A stretch of 64,000 nt of DNA from Congeria kusceri (taxonomy: Eukaryota; Mollusca; Bivalvia; Myida; Dreissenidae). Positions 1 to 15,500 of this stretch are shown here, one piece after another. Numbering within the stretch: position 1 is the first letter of the stretch; each line of letters begins with the position of its first letter. A program made the position numbers and the translations under genes. The notes under the pieces are model-generated. The model ran no database searches. It was given only the letters and a program-made list of their open reading frames with translations, and was not told where the DNA came from. The DNA is taken from contig CM051027.1 in NCBI GenBank assembly GCA_027627225.1, positions 85,623,951-85,687,950 on the forward strand, in the 5' to 3' direction.

Positions 1-503
1 ATTTACGCGGGGTTCCGTTTAACGAACATGTGTTTCCGTTATCATGAACATACTGTTCACATGAGACATAATAGACAACACTTGAACAAAGAACTGCTTT
101 TCGGGAAACATATATAACGAACATTGCGCTCCCAATTAACGATGGTTCTTGCTTGTTTTGATTTCGTTTTGCATCCATTTTGAATTCGCGTGCATTATAA
201 TTTTTAATTTAATTTTAATAAGTATCATTCTGAAATATAACAAAAATGCAGACCTTTTTATCAGAATTTGTTTACTATTTTGGTAAAAATATACATATAT
301 TTAGGCTGTTTAAGGATGTCACCGTATTAATTTCTGCCTGCATGTTGGTTAATTACCAACTGATTATATGACCACAAAAGGTCGAGACATCCCTTTATGA
401 AAGTATTAATGCAGGCAAAATTAACTATAATTTAAGTAGATGCGCCTTAATTATCACCATTATTATATTAGACACACTTCTAATATTCCTTTTCTTGTAA
501 CAG

Positions 504-3500
504 GAAGAGAAAACTGGAGTCTAATTTACTTGCTAGCGTCAGGAAAGTCACAATAGAAGACATCGACCTTCAGAAGTCTAAGCTGGGATTTGGATCGAGG
601 GTAAATAAAGTGTGACATTAAAATGCAATACATTGTGCACGGTATTAAATATCTGTCACATATAATGCGTTGTCCTAAATGCAATATATTTTATAGTCTC
701 ACACCTAATATAAGCTGTTACTGTATGCGGTACATTTTTGCATGACTTTTAGAAATCATTTATGTTCTTATTTAAGCCACAAGACAAATTAAAATAATTA
801 TGCATATTTATATGCATACATGTATTTATATTACTGGAAGGCACGATAGAACGTCGTAAATATAGTTTCGTATTACCCATATTGCTCCGATACATGTAAC
901 CACAATGTGAAGCTCTTTTGAACAATATATTGTATAATGGTAAGAACAAAAAACTAGGATATATAATAATATACCGTAAAATATACGTGAACATCTTGTT
1001 TCCATTTCAGGCAAACATGAAGTCTAAGTCAGCGTTGTCGAACTGCAGCTCTGAATCCAGTTACGGTACGCAAGATCTACCCAGTAACGTATATTGCAAA
1101 ACCATACATAGTAGTGTGACACTCATTTATGTGGATTTCGTGGGAAGAAAGACTCACGAATTTAAGTTTCCGACGAAAACATTTTCCGCATGCTAATGCT
1201 TTTTACAGTCGAAATTTTCCACGCATTTTTCCAATAATTTAAATCTACATTAAGACAATGTTAATAAGAATATATTTATTATTATTACATTATCTTAAAT
1301 ACGACACGCATGTATGACCTAAATGATGAGGTTTGGTATCGAGTTTATTTTCGTGTGACAATTTGCCCAATGCTCGTCTACTCTGCATACACAGCAGGAA
1401 GCTAGTATATGTATGCTAAATTACATATTTACAGTGTTGCCCAATACTTTCTTCAGCCACAGTGACACATACCTGGGTATATATTTTATCATCGACTCGT
1501 GGTAGCTGATTCAATTTGAAAAGAATAAATAAAAACGCTGACAGCGTAGAAAGACTGTTGGCGACAAAAGAAACTAAAAGCATGTGAATTATGAGTGCAT
1601 TTTTGCTAAAAGGAAACATTTGTTTGAATGAAGTTCAATTTCCCACCCTTAAACTTCATAATTTGGCTTCTTATTCAATAGTATTCGACATCTCAATGAA
1701 AAATAATTTTTAAGTAACAAACAATATTTTGTTCCAGCTAATTATCTTATGGACATGCCAGTTAACAAGTCAATCTGCAAGGGCCAGAATATCCGATAAA
1801 GCTTAGTAGTTAGGCGCACCGATTGTTAGTGCTTCTTAGCCAAAGATCTATAAATAAACATGTTTATTTATAGATCTTTGTTCGAAGCCTACTGAATCAA
1901 AATAGATCATACGATGCAAGCTCTCGATGGTCCATAGTACAGTTTGAAATTAATAAATTGCAGTTATTTGTTGTCAAAATATTCAGAATGAGAATTGGTC
2001 ACAAGAAAAACACACTTTCGCAACGAGTCAAAAATAACCGATGTAACGCATTAATTTGGAGGCCTTATTCCAGGACACTCCGGTAAATATTTCGGTTAAA
2101 GTAAATAGCAAAAGTTGGGGTGTCGTATGCTTAAAGTTATTTTTTTTATAAATTGACCATTTTACAAACTGTAATTATAATAAATCACATGATATACACA
2201 TTATAATAAATATTACATGAATTATCTTGAATAATTAAAATGTAAGAAAACGGGTGTGAAATTGTGCTGTTTTAAAGAAGGACCCATTTTTGTTTTGATT
2301 TACTGACTAATAGCCTGCAAAGATAAGAAGTTGTTTTCCGCGATACCTGTTTTGGAAATTCCCCTCTCAAAAGACCGTTGGCTTCCGAAAACAGTCTAAA
2401 ATCAACGTAGAAAAACTTTTGGCGAGAAACGAAACTAAGACCAAATGAATTATGATAGTATTTGTCTTATAAGAAACATTTATTGAAGTAATTCACCTGT
2501 CTGTTATATAATTTCTACAAAATTCTCGAAACTCATAACTATACACTCTACTTAAAATAAATTGGTATACGCTGGTATTTGACCTATTTGAAGATGGATA
2601 TCCCGGGCACTGTTTTTCGCAAATTGAAACCAATATAGTGCGCGTCTAATGCAATGCTATTTATCTATGACATTCTCTTAATTATTTCTTGTGATTCGTC
2701 GGAGGCAAATATTTTTGTGCAAACTATTTAAAAAGCAAACAGAGTTATATGCATACAAGTCAATCTACAACGGGTAAGAATAGTCGATGAACCGTATAAG
2801 TTCGAATCAATATTCAGTGCTTTTTATCACAAGCGCTATGTTCGGTAAATACCAATTTAAATAAAAATAAGTTTAAATAGTAAAATACATTCAAAACTCT
2901 CGTTAGAAGTACAATGCTTTTCCATAATGGTTATGCATGCGTCAAAAACAATAGCAAACGTCAATCGAGTGGTTACGATCGCTCTGCTATAAGTACTGAC
3001 TCAATACACTGTTGTTAAACTTACGCAATATGATGTTATACGCAGTAAACCAGTCAACAGCACGAACATATCTACCATACTTATGTGAATAGACATAACA
3101 TGAATTCACTTGTAGATGTGGACTAACTGGATTATTATTATTATTTATTAGTGTTTTAAGTCGGATCTATTTCTTGTCATCTATTCATAGAATGTAGCAT
3201 CGGTAACAGAAAGCCTCACTGCTCAGCGAGCGAAGCGCAGTAATTTATCGATTTACTGACTCGTAGCCTGCAAAGTAAAGAAGTAGTTCCCTCAAGACCG
3301 ATTTCTGAATATACCTACTAAATCTAGTCTAAAAATATGTCACGGCGAAGTCGACGATCAGAGATGGCCAATAAGTGTTAATGCTTTAAAACGCTTGGAG
3401 ACCTCCACATGAGCCCAATGAAACCTAAGCTTGATGATATGCTCAACAAATGGATTATGACCGAATATATTGGTACATACTTTGTAGTCTTGAAGTATAT

Positions 3501-6500
3501 AACGATTTTAACACACCGGAAAGCATTGAAATTATATATGGTTACTTAATCGTCAACTTTCGCAATTGCTGTGTGACCGATGCTCAGAAAAACTTATTAT
3601 ACGATATCCCCACTTTGCGTATGACTTCTAGGCCCTAATTTCCAATTATTTAAAATAAAAGTGTCACACCGTTATTCATATTAGCAAAAAATGACGTATA
3701 AATGTATGTGTATTTAAATTCTATAACGTATTTACAGCTAACCAAATGAGGTTTTACTCAACGAATGTGGCACTGTATAAAGGCCCGACCGTAGCCGTGC
3801 GGAACATCAGAAACCAGGTCGTGCTAACAGAGGCGGATCTTCAGCAATTAAAAACGGTATAGCACCGGTCGTTAAGACACGTTATTGTATGTCAAATCCT
3901 AACAACTCACACACGTACATATGAGCATTCTGTAATGATGTTAAGTTTCATATAAGTAGTTAAGTGATAATTGGAATAAAACTGCAGATGCCAGGTGAGA
4001 AATAATGGGGTGTATAATAGTCTGATGTAGATTGAATTTCGGGGTTCACATATATGTAAAATATAATAAAATAAAACATTCAACAATAAATGTCTTAAAA
4101 ACGACAATCGGCGTTGAAATTAATATTGAGATGTCATTCTTTGTCTGTAATATAATACAAGAGTACAAAGATGATCGGTTACGTGACAACTTTGACCCCA
4201 GATATTTCGGTCTCTACTAAGGAGACGTCTCGGACATCGGATGTTTCGGTCCCTACTAAGGAGATTTCTTGCGATAATTATGCAACGGGAACATTGAATG
4301 CAGATAGAATTGGGCAAAATTTCGAATTTTAGGGAATGCCGTGAATAAACCGATTATTACTACCCCATGTTTTCACCAGTGATACGTGAATAACCTAAAT
4401 ACTTGTTATTTACGCAAACATAATTGATACATGAATTTGTCAGGCAAATTTAACAAATTTAAATTGTCAGAAAAAATAGCGGGAACGCATGAAAATTATT
4501 ATATATATCAGACAAGTGTACATAGTTATGTTAAATAATATACTATATGCATCATTAGTATTGCACATTATGTATTCATGCTACGCAAATGAAGTTAAAG
4601 CAACATGAATAACATTTCGACGTTTTTACGAAACTTCTTTCACCACATTTTCTTTATTTAAAGACGCTAATTGATGCGTGTTTGTTAACACAGCTTTACC
4701 ACGCGCTATTTTCAGAATGATTTACTCTCCTGCTGGAGAGTGTTGTACTCGCTAGAATTCATTAACGGACACGACAGTCGGTCACAATTATATTTTTACA
4801 CAATGATAAAAAAAATAGCAAATATAAGCTCCATCAAGTTTGCTAATATCAGAATATCAGAAAAATACCAGAAATTTACCACTTAATATTTTGTGCTTGC
4901 CACAACCTTAACACTGTTGACAGGTAGACGTGACGCAAGCTTTGTACTTTGTGACCGACTGTCGTGCCCGTGAATTGTAGAGTTGAAGTTGCTATTTATA
5001 GAGCGCGCCGATTATGTAGGCTAAACAAAATAGTTCTTTCATTATGGAAATGAATATAACATTCTGATCATGACATACAATGACTAAAATTGCTAATAAT
5101 TATGTTGAGTTCTAGAGTGTATGTCGAAGATATGTTTATAACGTAATTTTAACCGGATATAATGTAAAGTAAATTTTAGTCGTCAAAAGTATGCAACAGG
5201 TATTGGTATACATTAAACGATTGTTGAATGTTTGCATTCCCTAAAATTCGAAATTTTGCCAAATTCTATTTGCATTCAATGTTTCCGCTGCATAATTATT
5301 GCAAGAAATCTAGGTCAAAAGTGATCTTAGACAGCTACGCCAAAAAAACAAAAACAAAAATGCAATTATGCTTTCCATTAATCGCTGGTACAAATTGAGT
5401 TATACTGAATATTTTATTGCACACTAGTTATACAAGGTATACCCATTAAACGTTCATTTTTATTTAAATTTCGTTATTTAAAATACTGGGTGATTAAATC
5501 CCAAGTAAATTCCGTTAACTGTAAAATATTTATAATTAATTTGCACATGTATCTGCGTTCAGATGCGGGAGATGATGCACGATAACATCAACCCTTTTCT
5601 TGGCGCTTGTTTCGATCCACCATCCCCATGTGTGCTATTTTTGTATTGCCCGAAGGGAAGCCTTCAGGTAGGTATATGAATGCTTGTAAACTACCATTTC
5701 ACTGCAATCTAAAGTACTCACTATGTAATATGTACTGTTAAGTAAAACCCACGCGTTCTGTAAAACTGTAGTTTACTACGAGTTGCGGATCGGTATTACA
5801 GCTAAGACCTGAAACATAATTATTGTATAAACATTATTAAAGGAACAGTTTCACATCTTTGGCTGAGATTGTTTTGTTTTCTTATATTGATTTTTTCCTT
5901 TTCTTAAAAACATTTATTGTTTATATTTCAAGGTTTGAAAAGTACATTGCTTGTGAAAAGTTAAACTTTTGACAAATATCTGTTATTTTCCAGAAAAAAA
6001 TGCTTCCTGGTAGACATACTCAAGTAATATTTTACTAAAAAGGCATACTAACTAACAAAATAATTATGTTTTTTGCCCAAAACAGCAAATCAGACGATTT
6101 TCTTTTATAAATTCTACAATTTCTTGTTTTACAATTCCAGTTTAAAAAAAAAATTTTTAGAACCCAAAACTGTGACACCTTCCCGATTTTTGGCTTCATA
6201 TAGAAACTCTTGATCTCATTAGTTTTAATATTTTAAAAATACAAAACAAAATTAATTTAGTTGAAACATAGAGGAAATTAAACTTCTTTATTTCAGGATA
6301 TACTAGAAAATGACGAGATCAAACTGGACATCAACTTCAAATACTCTCTGTCAATGGACTTGGTACATGTAAGAGTCGGGTTTACGAGAATCTTTATCAA
6401 ACTTTTAACGATTAATTGGAAATGCTATCAGGTCTCCGAAATTATTAGCCAAACACTGTGAATAAATTCATAATCAAAGTAACATAAATTATGTGCGTCA

Positions 6501-9500
6501 TATTCATTTAATCAACATCCTGTGATTTGTCCAGGTCTTTAATTAATGAAAACAGTATAGTTTGGAAGGAACAATAATGAAGCGAACATAACTACCGGTA
6601 CTTCCATTAGTTTTTACTCCACTCTTTTCAATGGAATGTCATTTAAATCACGACGCTATACTTATTTACGACAATTTTATAATATAAAATAATAAAATAT
6701 GTGGTCCATAATTAGCTGTGCTATTTATCATCAACGATCAAAAGGTTACAAATAATTCAAATGGAAAAATATTTACAGACAAAAGTCCTTCTTTGCGAAG
6801 CCATTGCATACTACACGTAATTGGTTGCTTCTAAATAACACACACTTTTAAGTATCCTTTGGGGTGTAACACTGTATATCCATTTAATTGCCTAAATAGC
6901 AAATTGATTTTACTCGTACAAGGTACTTAATGCAATTAAAATAATGGAATTTCGTTAAGTATACGCGATTACGTTCAATTATCTTTTTCAGGGAATGCAT
7001 TTCATTCACAACTCAAAGCTCGGGCATCATGGTCGCCTGAAGAGCACAAACTGTCTCGTTGACAACAGATGGACGCTGAAGGTAACCGATTACGGAATTG
7101 CCAAGTATATTAACACTGTAGAAACTGGCAATGTCGAAGAACACCAACAATATAGAGGTAAGTGCATTGTGAAGCAGTTTATATACCCATATTTGAATGC
7201 CAGTTCATTTATATATAGATTGAATGCTTTAACTAATTTGAAATACATTGAATGACAACATTCGTTTTAAAAATGTATTTGTTTTGTTAGCAAATATTAA
7301 TCTTTAAAGTAATGTTCGTACATGTACCTTTCATTATTCTAGATAGTGCTAATACTAGTATATGCAGTAAAATTGAACAGTCTAGTTCGTGGAAAATCAG
7401 CTGATAAAATAGGCTACGCATTAGGATATAAGGGCTATCGACAGTAAGTCATGTTCTTGTGACCTTTGGCGACCAGAATCGAGCACTTCAGTTAATTTCT
7501 AACCAGCCATTCAGAACGTTTGCTGCTTAGCGAGATCATGGTCTTACTTTTGCGATAATATTGATCGTGCATTTTCCTTTCGCTGATTAGGTTAATCGTG
7601 CACTTAAGTATGATTGTATTTGTGAGTGTTGCATATACAGAATACACTACATATTGAACTAAAGAATGAAGACTCGTTGTTAACATGTTACCTCCACCCA
7701 GGACTCCTCTGGACAGCACCGGAACTGCTGGTAGACGGTTCTCTGAATGGATCCCAGGCCGGAGATGTCTACAGCTTCGGTATTGTGATGCACGAAATCT
7801 TCTACCGGATGGGAGCATTTGCAGGCGTTGGCCACTTGAACGCGAAGGGTAGGCTTCTATGTATTGCTTCTCTTATGCGACAGTACAAGGGCCGGTCGAG
7901 CAAGTGACAAAAAGCACAATGCATAGAGAAAAACATGTTATTGCCTGCACAATTGTTAATATAAGGTGAGGAATAATATAACGCCATGGCTTGCCTTAAA
8001 GATATGTCAAGAAGTGTGGCGAACTTGGAATTAAATTCAATTTCCATTTACATGTATTTGTTAATATTGTGCTGTGGAAGTAATCGGATGAACCCACTTT
8101 TACTGTTTACCACTAACCAGACTCACATACACCTGTGCGGGAATCAAACACGGCTCGCCAAACACTGCGCAAGCCGGACACACCTATAGCAGACTAACGG
8201 TTTATTGACAGTGTCCAACTGACAAGTATACAGTAAAAATACACAGAATAATATAATTGACTGCAAGTCTTTTTCAAAACCACTGCATTTTCGAAGCAAT
8301 AGTTGTTCTATAGACATTAGGCTAAACAAAATTAATGAATTGCTTCTCATCATTTTTTTTTATCAGGAGTGGGCTGGGGGGGGGGGAGGGCGAATTTTTA
8401 TTTTATTGAAGTATTTTTTTTCTCCTACTCTTTTTGATTGGCACTATTTAATGGCTTATTAAAACAAGTAAACATGTGCGGATTAAAGACAATTTCAATT
8501 TTTAATAACAACGCATGCATCCCTTTTAAAAATTCCAAAATATAATTTTTCGTAATTCATATTTTTTATAACTGTCAAAAATAGGAATTATTTTTAGAAA
8601 AATTCACCAATACATTTTGGTAAGGAAAATCAGCACTTGTCAATGCAGCTGGCATTTTAGTTTGTTTCCATAGGACATATATTGACAGATATGACAAAAA
8701 TATGGAATGCTTTTGGAAATATTACACAAGCAAAAGCATCTACGAAACAAAAGTTTAAGTCAGCAAATAGACGATATTTATAACGGTTCCCAATCGAAAA
8801 TGACTTTTTTTTTATTATTTAAACTGTATTCTACAATTTGTGTATATCTGATTTATATAACTAAACCAGACAGGAAGAAAGTTACTGGAAATAACGAAAT
8901 CTGTACCGGGTAGCTCTTCTTCCGCTATCTTAAAATGCGGATTCGTTTAATTTTAAGCCGCTGTCCATGGGATCTAAATCAATACATCGTAATTTTAGTA
9001 ATAGTTCTTGTTAACGTTTATGGTGTTTATTCGTCCGAAATCTGTTTCTTATTGTTCAAAAGCACTTGGTACGAACGGAATATACTATAATATACATGCT
9101 GGTTTACCAGTTATCGCATACAGAAATCAGACAACAGCAAGTTAACAAAATGTTAATAATTCACATATTTCAATGGTTAGTTTTTCTATTTTGTTCGGTA
9201 ACATGTCCATTAGAAACACTTTCTGCAAAGTTTTATTTTTATTAATATATTTCTTGACTGCTCTTTTAAAACCCGGGCGCGATCGTCCAAAAATAGTAAA
9301 TAATTTTTTTGAGGGGCATTAAATCAAATTCGTGGCGGGCCAATTAAAACACGTTGCGGCGCTGCCTGAGAAACAAATCGTTAATATATTTTAGCCTTAA
9401 TACGAACACAATTGACATAATGGTAATGCTAGACTTTCACGCCGTATGTTATTACCTTATCGTCGAATTCCCTGTCGCATGATGTACCATTAATTACAGA

Positions 9501-12500
9501 CATCCATGTCATTAACTATCATTCTGTTTATAAAAACGCACAATGACATATAATTAATTTTACGTAACAGGATGCAATTATGATTTTGTATAAGGTATAA
9601 AGAGTTGTTATGCGGACATAAACAGGATGTAGCATTGGTTACATATAGCGGTTATTGTAAACTCGCCCAATACATTCTACAATATAAATTGTTTCCTGAA
9701 ACTTTCAGGCAATATGAAAACGAACTACATGTGTCACAGACACGGTTGCCCCTACGATACATGTTTGAACACAGACAACTTTTGTGTCGCCAACACTAAT
9801 ATTTGTCTATACAAATTTACTTTCATATATATGCTATAGTGGAAAAACGACCAAGGTCTATAATTCCGTTTAAATTGGTCACATCCAGAATTCGTTCCTT
9901 ACCGATCACGTATACGTTAAGGTCCTTTACCTGTGAAAGTTTGAGAAAAATCCGCCAAGAAGAAATTGAGTCCGCAAAATTTCGGGGAACATACATTCTA
10001 AAGTGGACAAAATGACAAAGGCCAATTATTCTGCGAAAATTGATCGCAGCCGAAATTCCTTCCTTTGTGATCACCAACACGTTAAGGTTACTCAGCTGTG
10101 AACGTTTGAGCGAAATCCTCCAAGCAATTCAAGAGGACTTGTTTCCAACAAAAATTAGGGAAGTATATATTAGTTAGTGGAAAAAATAACAAAGGGCCGT
10201 AATTCTGCCGAAATTGGTCGCAGCCAAAAAAAATTCATTCTCGATCACCTTACACGTTAAGGTTCTTCAGCTGTGAACGTTTTCAAGAGCGAAATGCGCC
10301 AAGCAGTTAAAGACTGTGAATCGATCGCTATTTGCAGTATATTACTTTCTTGTTCAAAATAGCATGGTCACTTAATTGCTAATGATTTTTATATGTTTCA
10401 TATTATTGTATCACAGTAGTAAATTGTCGAAATAGATCATGTTATCAAGTGTTTTTTATTTTCACTTTTCGAATAGTAATTTACTGTCCGAATATTCGGT
10501 CATGTATTCGAATAATCGAATATTCAATTATAAGTTGGTATCCCTAATTGTTAACATTGTTAGGATATTTATGTATTAGTTTCATTTCTGTGAGTTTCAA
10601 TGGATATCTTATAAATGACCGTAACATATACGATAAACATAGCTAACGACGACCAAATAACCACTGTAATTGTCATACTCTTCTATTCCGGCATCTTATT
10701 AGAACATGTTCAGTTAAAGTTTCTTGACATTTCTATCAGAGTTTTAACATATGTATGTCGATATTTCTTTAGATATCGTCAATCGCGTTAAAGCCAAGGA
10801 GACGGTTCCGTGCCGACCACTTCTATTCGCAGATGACGGGAACGTCTCGCCAGCTGTGTGCAAACTCATGCAGTCGTGTTGGCATGACGACCCGATGCTT
10901 CGTTCTACGTTCTCTGTCATCGGTTCATACATCAAGAAGAACATTCAGCTGGGAGAGTAAGTATGGTGCAATTGACGATACGCTATGGGATTTATAACCG
11001 CGCCAACTTAGGTCCAACGCCAACAAACATCGTTGACAGTATACGAATGCTTTTACAAGACATCTATGTCATACAATTAAGTCCTGCGTCCTAGCTTTCT
11101 GAATGACTGAACACATTGTCAAGAAAATCACGTCGTAAGGTCATTTGACAGATCTGCTTTAATTTTACTGATAATGCGCTTGGTGAATCTACATTTCAGA
11201 AATTCCGAACATGTATGTCGGGTTTGCCTTGTATTAATAAGTTTATTATGTATTGTTTGTCGAAGGTCGGAAATAACGCCGACAGCATGAATGTTCGCTG
11301 TGAAAAAAAAGCGATTTCATGTTGATCAAAATAAATGTTAAAGGCATCGGCAGCAGCATGTTTATGTTTTGTCACATACGAAGCCCTTTCCACATAAGTA
11401 TTATATATTGTGTGCTTGATTTATTAAAATATTAACGTTATAATTGTTTTCATTCGTTGCAGCCTTGAAAACAAAACACGGCTAAGTATTAAATACCATA
11501 TCTGTTTTAGATCAGTGAATATAGTTGATGTTATTCTACAACGATTTGAAAAGTATGCCACCAATCTTGAAGATCTAGTCGACCAACGAACACAACAGCT
11601 GATGCAAGAAAAACAGAAGTTCGATCGCCTCCTGTATAGGATGTTACCAAAGTAACACTATACAAGAAATTAAACTTTAGATATTAATGATGTTGCAAGC
11701 AATAAGGATACAAATAGTTTTTTTTCCTGAACGTGCATTCGATGAGTGCGAACTAATTTATGATCAACAAAGTTAGCGATAGACGACTTGCATTTTACAT
11801 AAACGTCACAAAAAGTCAAGATGCCAGAGACGGTAACCTAACGTTGGAGTACACACAACATGTTTTGGTATCAAAATGTTCAGGAAGATGTCCTCTCTTA
11901 GAATCTGTTGTATGACACTTTGTCAACCTTGGGCATTTTGAAATAATCCAAGATGGCCGCCTAGAAGTATAAATCGGTCTATGGGTTAGTATATTATCTT
12001 AATAGTTATTTTACATACTCCAAATAATACACATTAATAGTATGTGTCTTTTTAATGTATTTGAATTCTCAAAATTTTTATATGCAGGCTTTAAATCCAA
12101 AATGGCCGCCAAAATTGCCTCACAAATGGCCGCCAAAGGATGAAAAATGTATTTTTAACTGTTGTAATGGTAATAAATTGGACAATAGCATTTTATTTGC
12201 ATGCAAGTTGTATTTTAGCTGATAGTATGTGTGTAAGTAATGTATTTGTATTCATAAAAGTAATGATTGGGAGGTTTTAAATCCAAAATGGCCTTAAAAA
12301 TGGCCGCCAAAGTATGAAAAATATAATTTTAACCGTTGTAATGGTAATTAATTGGACAATTGCATTTTATTTGCATGTAAGTTGTTATTAAACTAATAAT
12401 TTGTGTGCTATTAATGAATTTGTATTCTTTAAAGAAAGTTTTGGCAGATTTTAAATCCAAAATGGCCGCCAAAATGTCCTAAAAAATGGCCGCCAATGTA

Positions 12501-15500
12501 TGAAAACTGTATTTTAACGTTTTTTTTTAACGGTAATATATTGAACAATTGCATTTTATTTTCATGTAAGTTGTATTTTAACTAATAATATGTGAGTTAT
12601 TAATGTATTTGCATTATCAAAAAATGTTATTGGCAGGTTTTAAATCCAACATGGCCGCCAAAATGGCCGCCTAAGTATGAAAAATGTATTTTTAACTGTT
12701 TTTATGGTATAAAATTGGACAGTTTAATTTAATTTGCATGTAAGTTGTATTTTAACTAATATTATGTGTGTTATTAATGTATTTGTATTCTCAAAAGTAT
12801 TTAAAGCCAGGATTTAAATCCAAAATGGCCGCTATAGTATGAACAGTTTATTTTTAACTGTTTCAATGGTGGTAAAATGGACAATAGTATTTCATTTGCA
12901 TGTAATTTGTATTTTAACAAATTGTATGTGTGTTTTTAATGTATTTGTATTCTTAAATAATGTATAGGCAGGTTGTAAATCCAAAATGGCCACTTAAGAG
13001 TGAAACATGTATGTTTATCTGTTTCAATCGTGATAAATTGGACAATTGTATTTTATTTGCATGTAAGTTGTATATTAACTTATTGTGACTTTTATAAACC
13101 TAGTTTGTAACTTGACTTTTCAACTATAGTTTTCAACATTACAAGAATATACCTTTAGCCATGAAAGATGATATAATTTAAATAAGGGATGTCAACAGAT
13201 ACCAGAATTGGTACCCGAATAATCGTATGTAATATCCGGATACTATGCGGATAAACATATAGATCGGCAATAGAGGCTAGAATCTTGCGCTTGTTAAAGT
13301 TTGGAGGCTATTTCGGATGCAATTTTGGCGGCCATTTTGGATTTAAAACCTGCCTAAAATTACGTTTAAGAATACAAATACATTAATTACACACATACTA
13401 TTAGTTAAAATACAACTTACATGCAAACAAATGCAATTTGTCAATTAATAACCGTTAAAACAATTAAAAATACATTTTTTCATACTTTGGCGGACATTTC
13501 TGAGGCCATTTGACAGGCCATTTTCGATTCAAAACCTGCCTATACAGATTTTGAGAATACAAATACATAAATAACACACATACTATCAATGTGTATGGTT
13601 TGGAGTATATGCAATAACTAATATGATTATATACAAACCCATAAACCGATTGATAATTGAGGCGGTCATCTTTGCGGCCATCTTGGGTTATTTCAAAATG
13701 CCCAAGGGTGACAAAGTGTCATACAGCAGATTCTAAGAGAGGGCATTTTCTTGAACATTTTGATACCAAAACATTGTGTGTGTACTCGAAAGTTAGGTTA
13801 TGCATATGTTCATCACTGGCTGGCATCTGGACTAAACGTTCGGCATGGTTTGTATTATTTTATGTTATAATAACATATTTGACGGCATTTTTGTACATGT
13901 GGTGCACGATATAGTATTAAAATATTAATGTAATGTCTCGTTTGTAGAACATGCGCCGATAAACTGAAGTGCGGAGAAATGGTTCAGCCAGAAATCTTTG
14001 AGGCGGCCACAGTGTTCTTTTCTGATGTCGTAGGCTTCACCACTATAGCTGGCAGGAGTACACCAATGCAGGTGGTCGACCTGCTAAACGACTTATACAC
14101 TTGCTTCGATGATATTATAAGCAAATACGATGCGTATAAGGTGCGGCTGCTGCTTTTGTATTATTTAATTTGTAGTTTCAGATTAAAATGATCCTAAATC
14201 GCAAAATCCTTTATTGGTGATGTTGCATATCAAAACACACAATGTTGTGAATTGTCCTTTTACATAATTTTAAAATTGACAGTACCAATCGAACTGACGG
14301 GCCTGATCGAAGCAATATTTTATACAGTGCTTTTTATATCATATCAAAAGGTAGCCGTTGTAGTATAGAGCATGCCCTAATTTTACATTTACTTACGATT
14401 GCTTTAAAGTTTTCGACTAATTTTTAATAGCATTTAAATGTAGAACTTATGACTTTTTAAAGGCGTATGCAATCCATTTGTTGGGATGCGCAACGGTAAA
14501 TTGACACTGACGCTTTAGTAAACGCATACCATGGCTTTACAGATGGAGACCATTGGGGATGCTTACCTTGTGGTCAGCGGTATTCCAACCAGGAATGGGG
14601 ACCTGCATGCAGGTTCAACGATTTATGTGTCCGTGATATGCGTCTAAGCATTAGTCAGTTAAACGTACATACGTTTAACCTTAATTTGTTAAACTACTTT
14701 TCAGCACATATATATATGTTAAAATAATTATTAAAAAAACAACGTGTGTGCGATGACTATGAAAACAACAAAAATATGTTTCTTATATCTGAATCCCATA
14801 CATGACAAATATTTTACATATAACATATCAACGTCTTATGATTTTTTTCAAAACTGATGAATATATTTATCATTCTCATCGGAAAGCTATCATTGCGGAC
14901 ATGTCACTGTCCATTCTTGCCAGCGTGAAAGTGTTCACCATCAAGCACCTACCAGAGGAGGATGTCCAAGTTCGAATAGGAAACCATACGGGGCCGTGCT
15001 GTGCAGGTACCATTCGTAATCGGAATAAAAATATTTACCTTACTTGCTGTTGGCTTTCAGTTTGGTTACATTGGCAAAAGTACATATTATGCATTGTTTA
15101 TTAAATGTAATTAACATGCTGTTTGGACTATATTATATAAACTGATATTGTCGCCGGAACGATCACTTGAATATTCAAAATCGACAGATATACTCAAATG
15201 CGTTTTTCAGCTTTTGTCCATTATAATAATGTAAATATTGATATTACGTGATCATGTTACATTGTAATATCGTTACCGTCTGTTGTAGGGGTAGTGGGTT
15301 TGTCCATGCCGCGATATTGCCTGTTTGGAGACACTGTCAACACAGCAAGTCGGATGGAATCAAACGGCGCTGGTAATATGATTGCGTATCAGTTATATAG
15401 TTTTATCTCATGCTATACATTGTTTTTCGTGTAATACAGCCATTACGAATATTTTTATCTTACACATCTGTAAGATAACATTTTGAGCGTTTTCATTGGC

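Noticed and set aside
12060..13650. CRISPR-like array of regular repeats
   Set aside because: The units are about 180 bp, diverged and occur in inverted arms in an animal intron. This is a foldback element.
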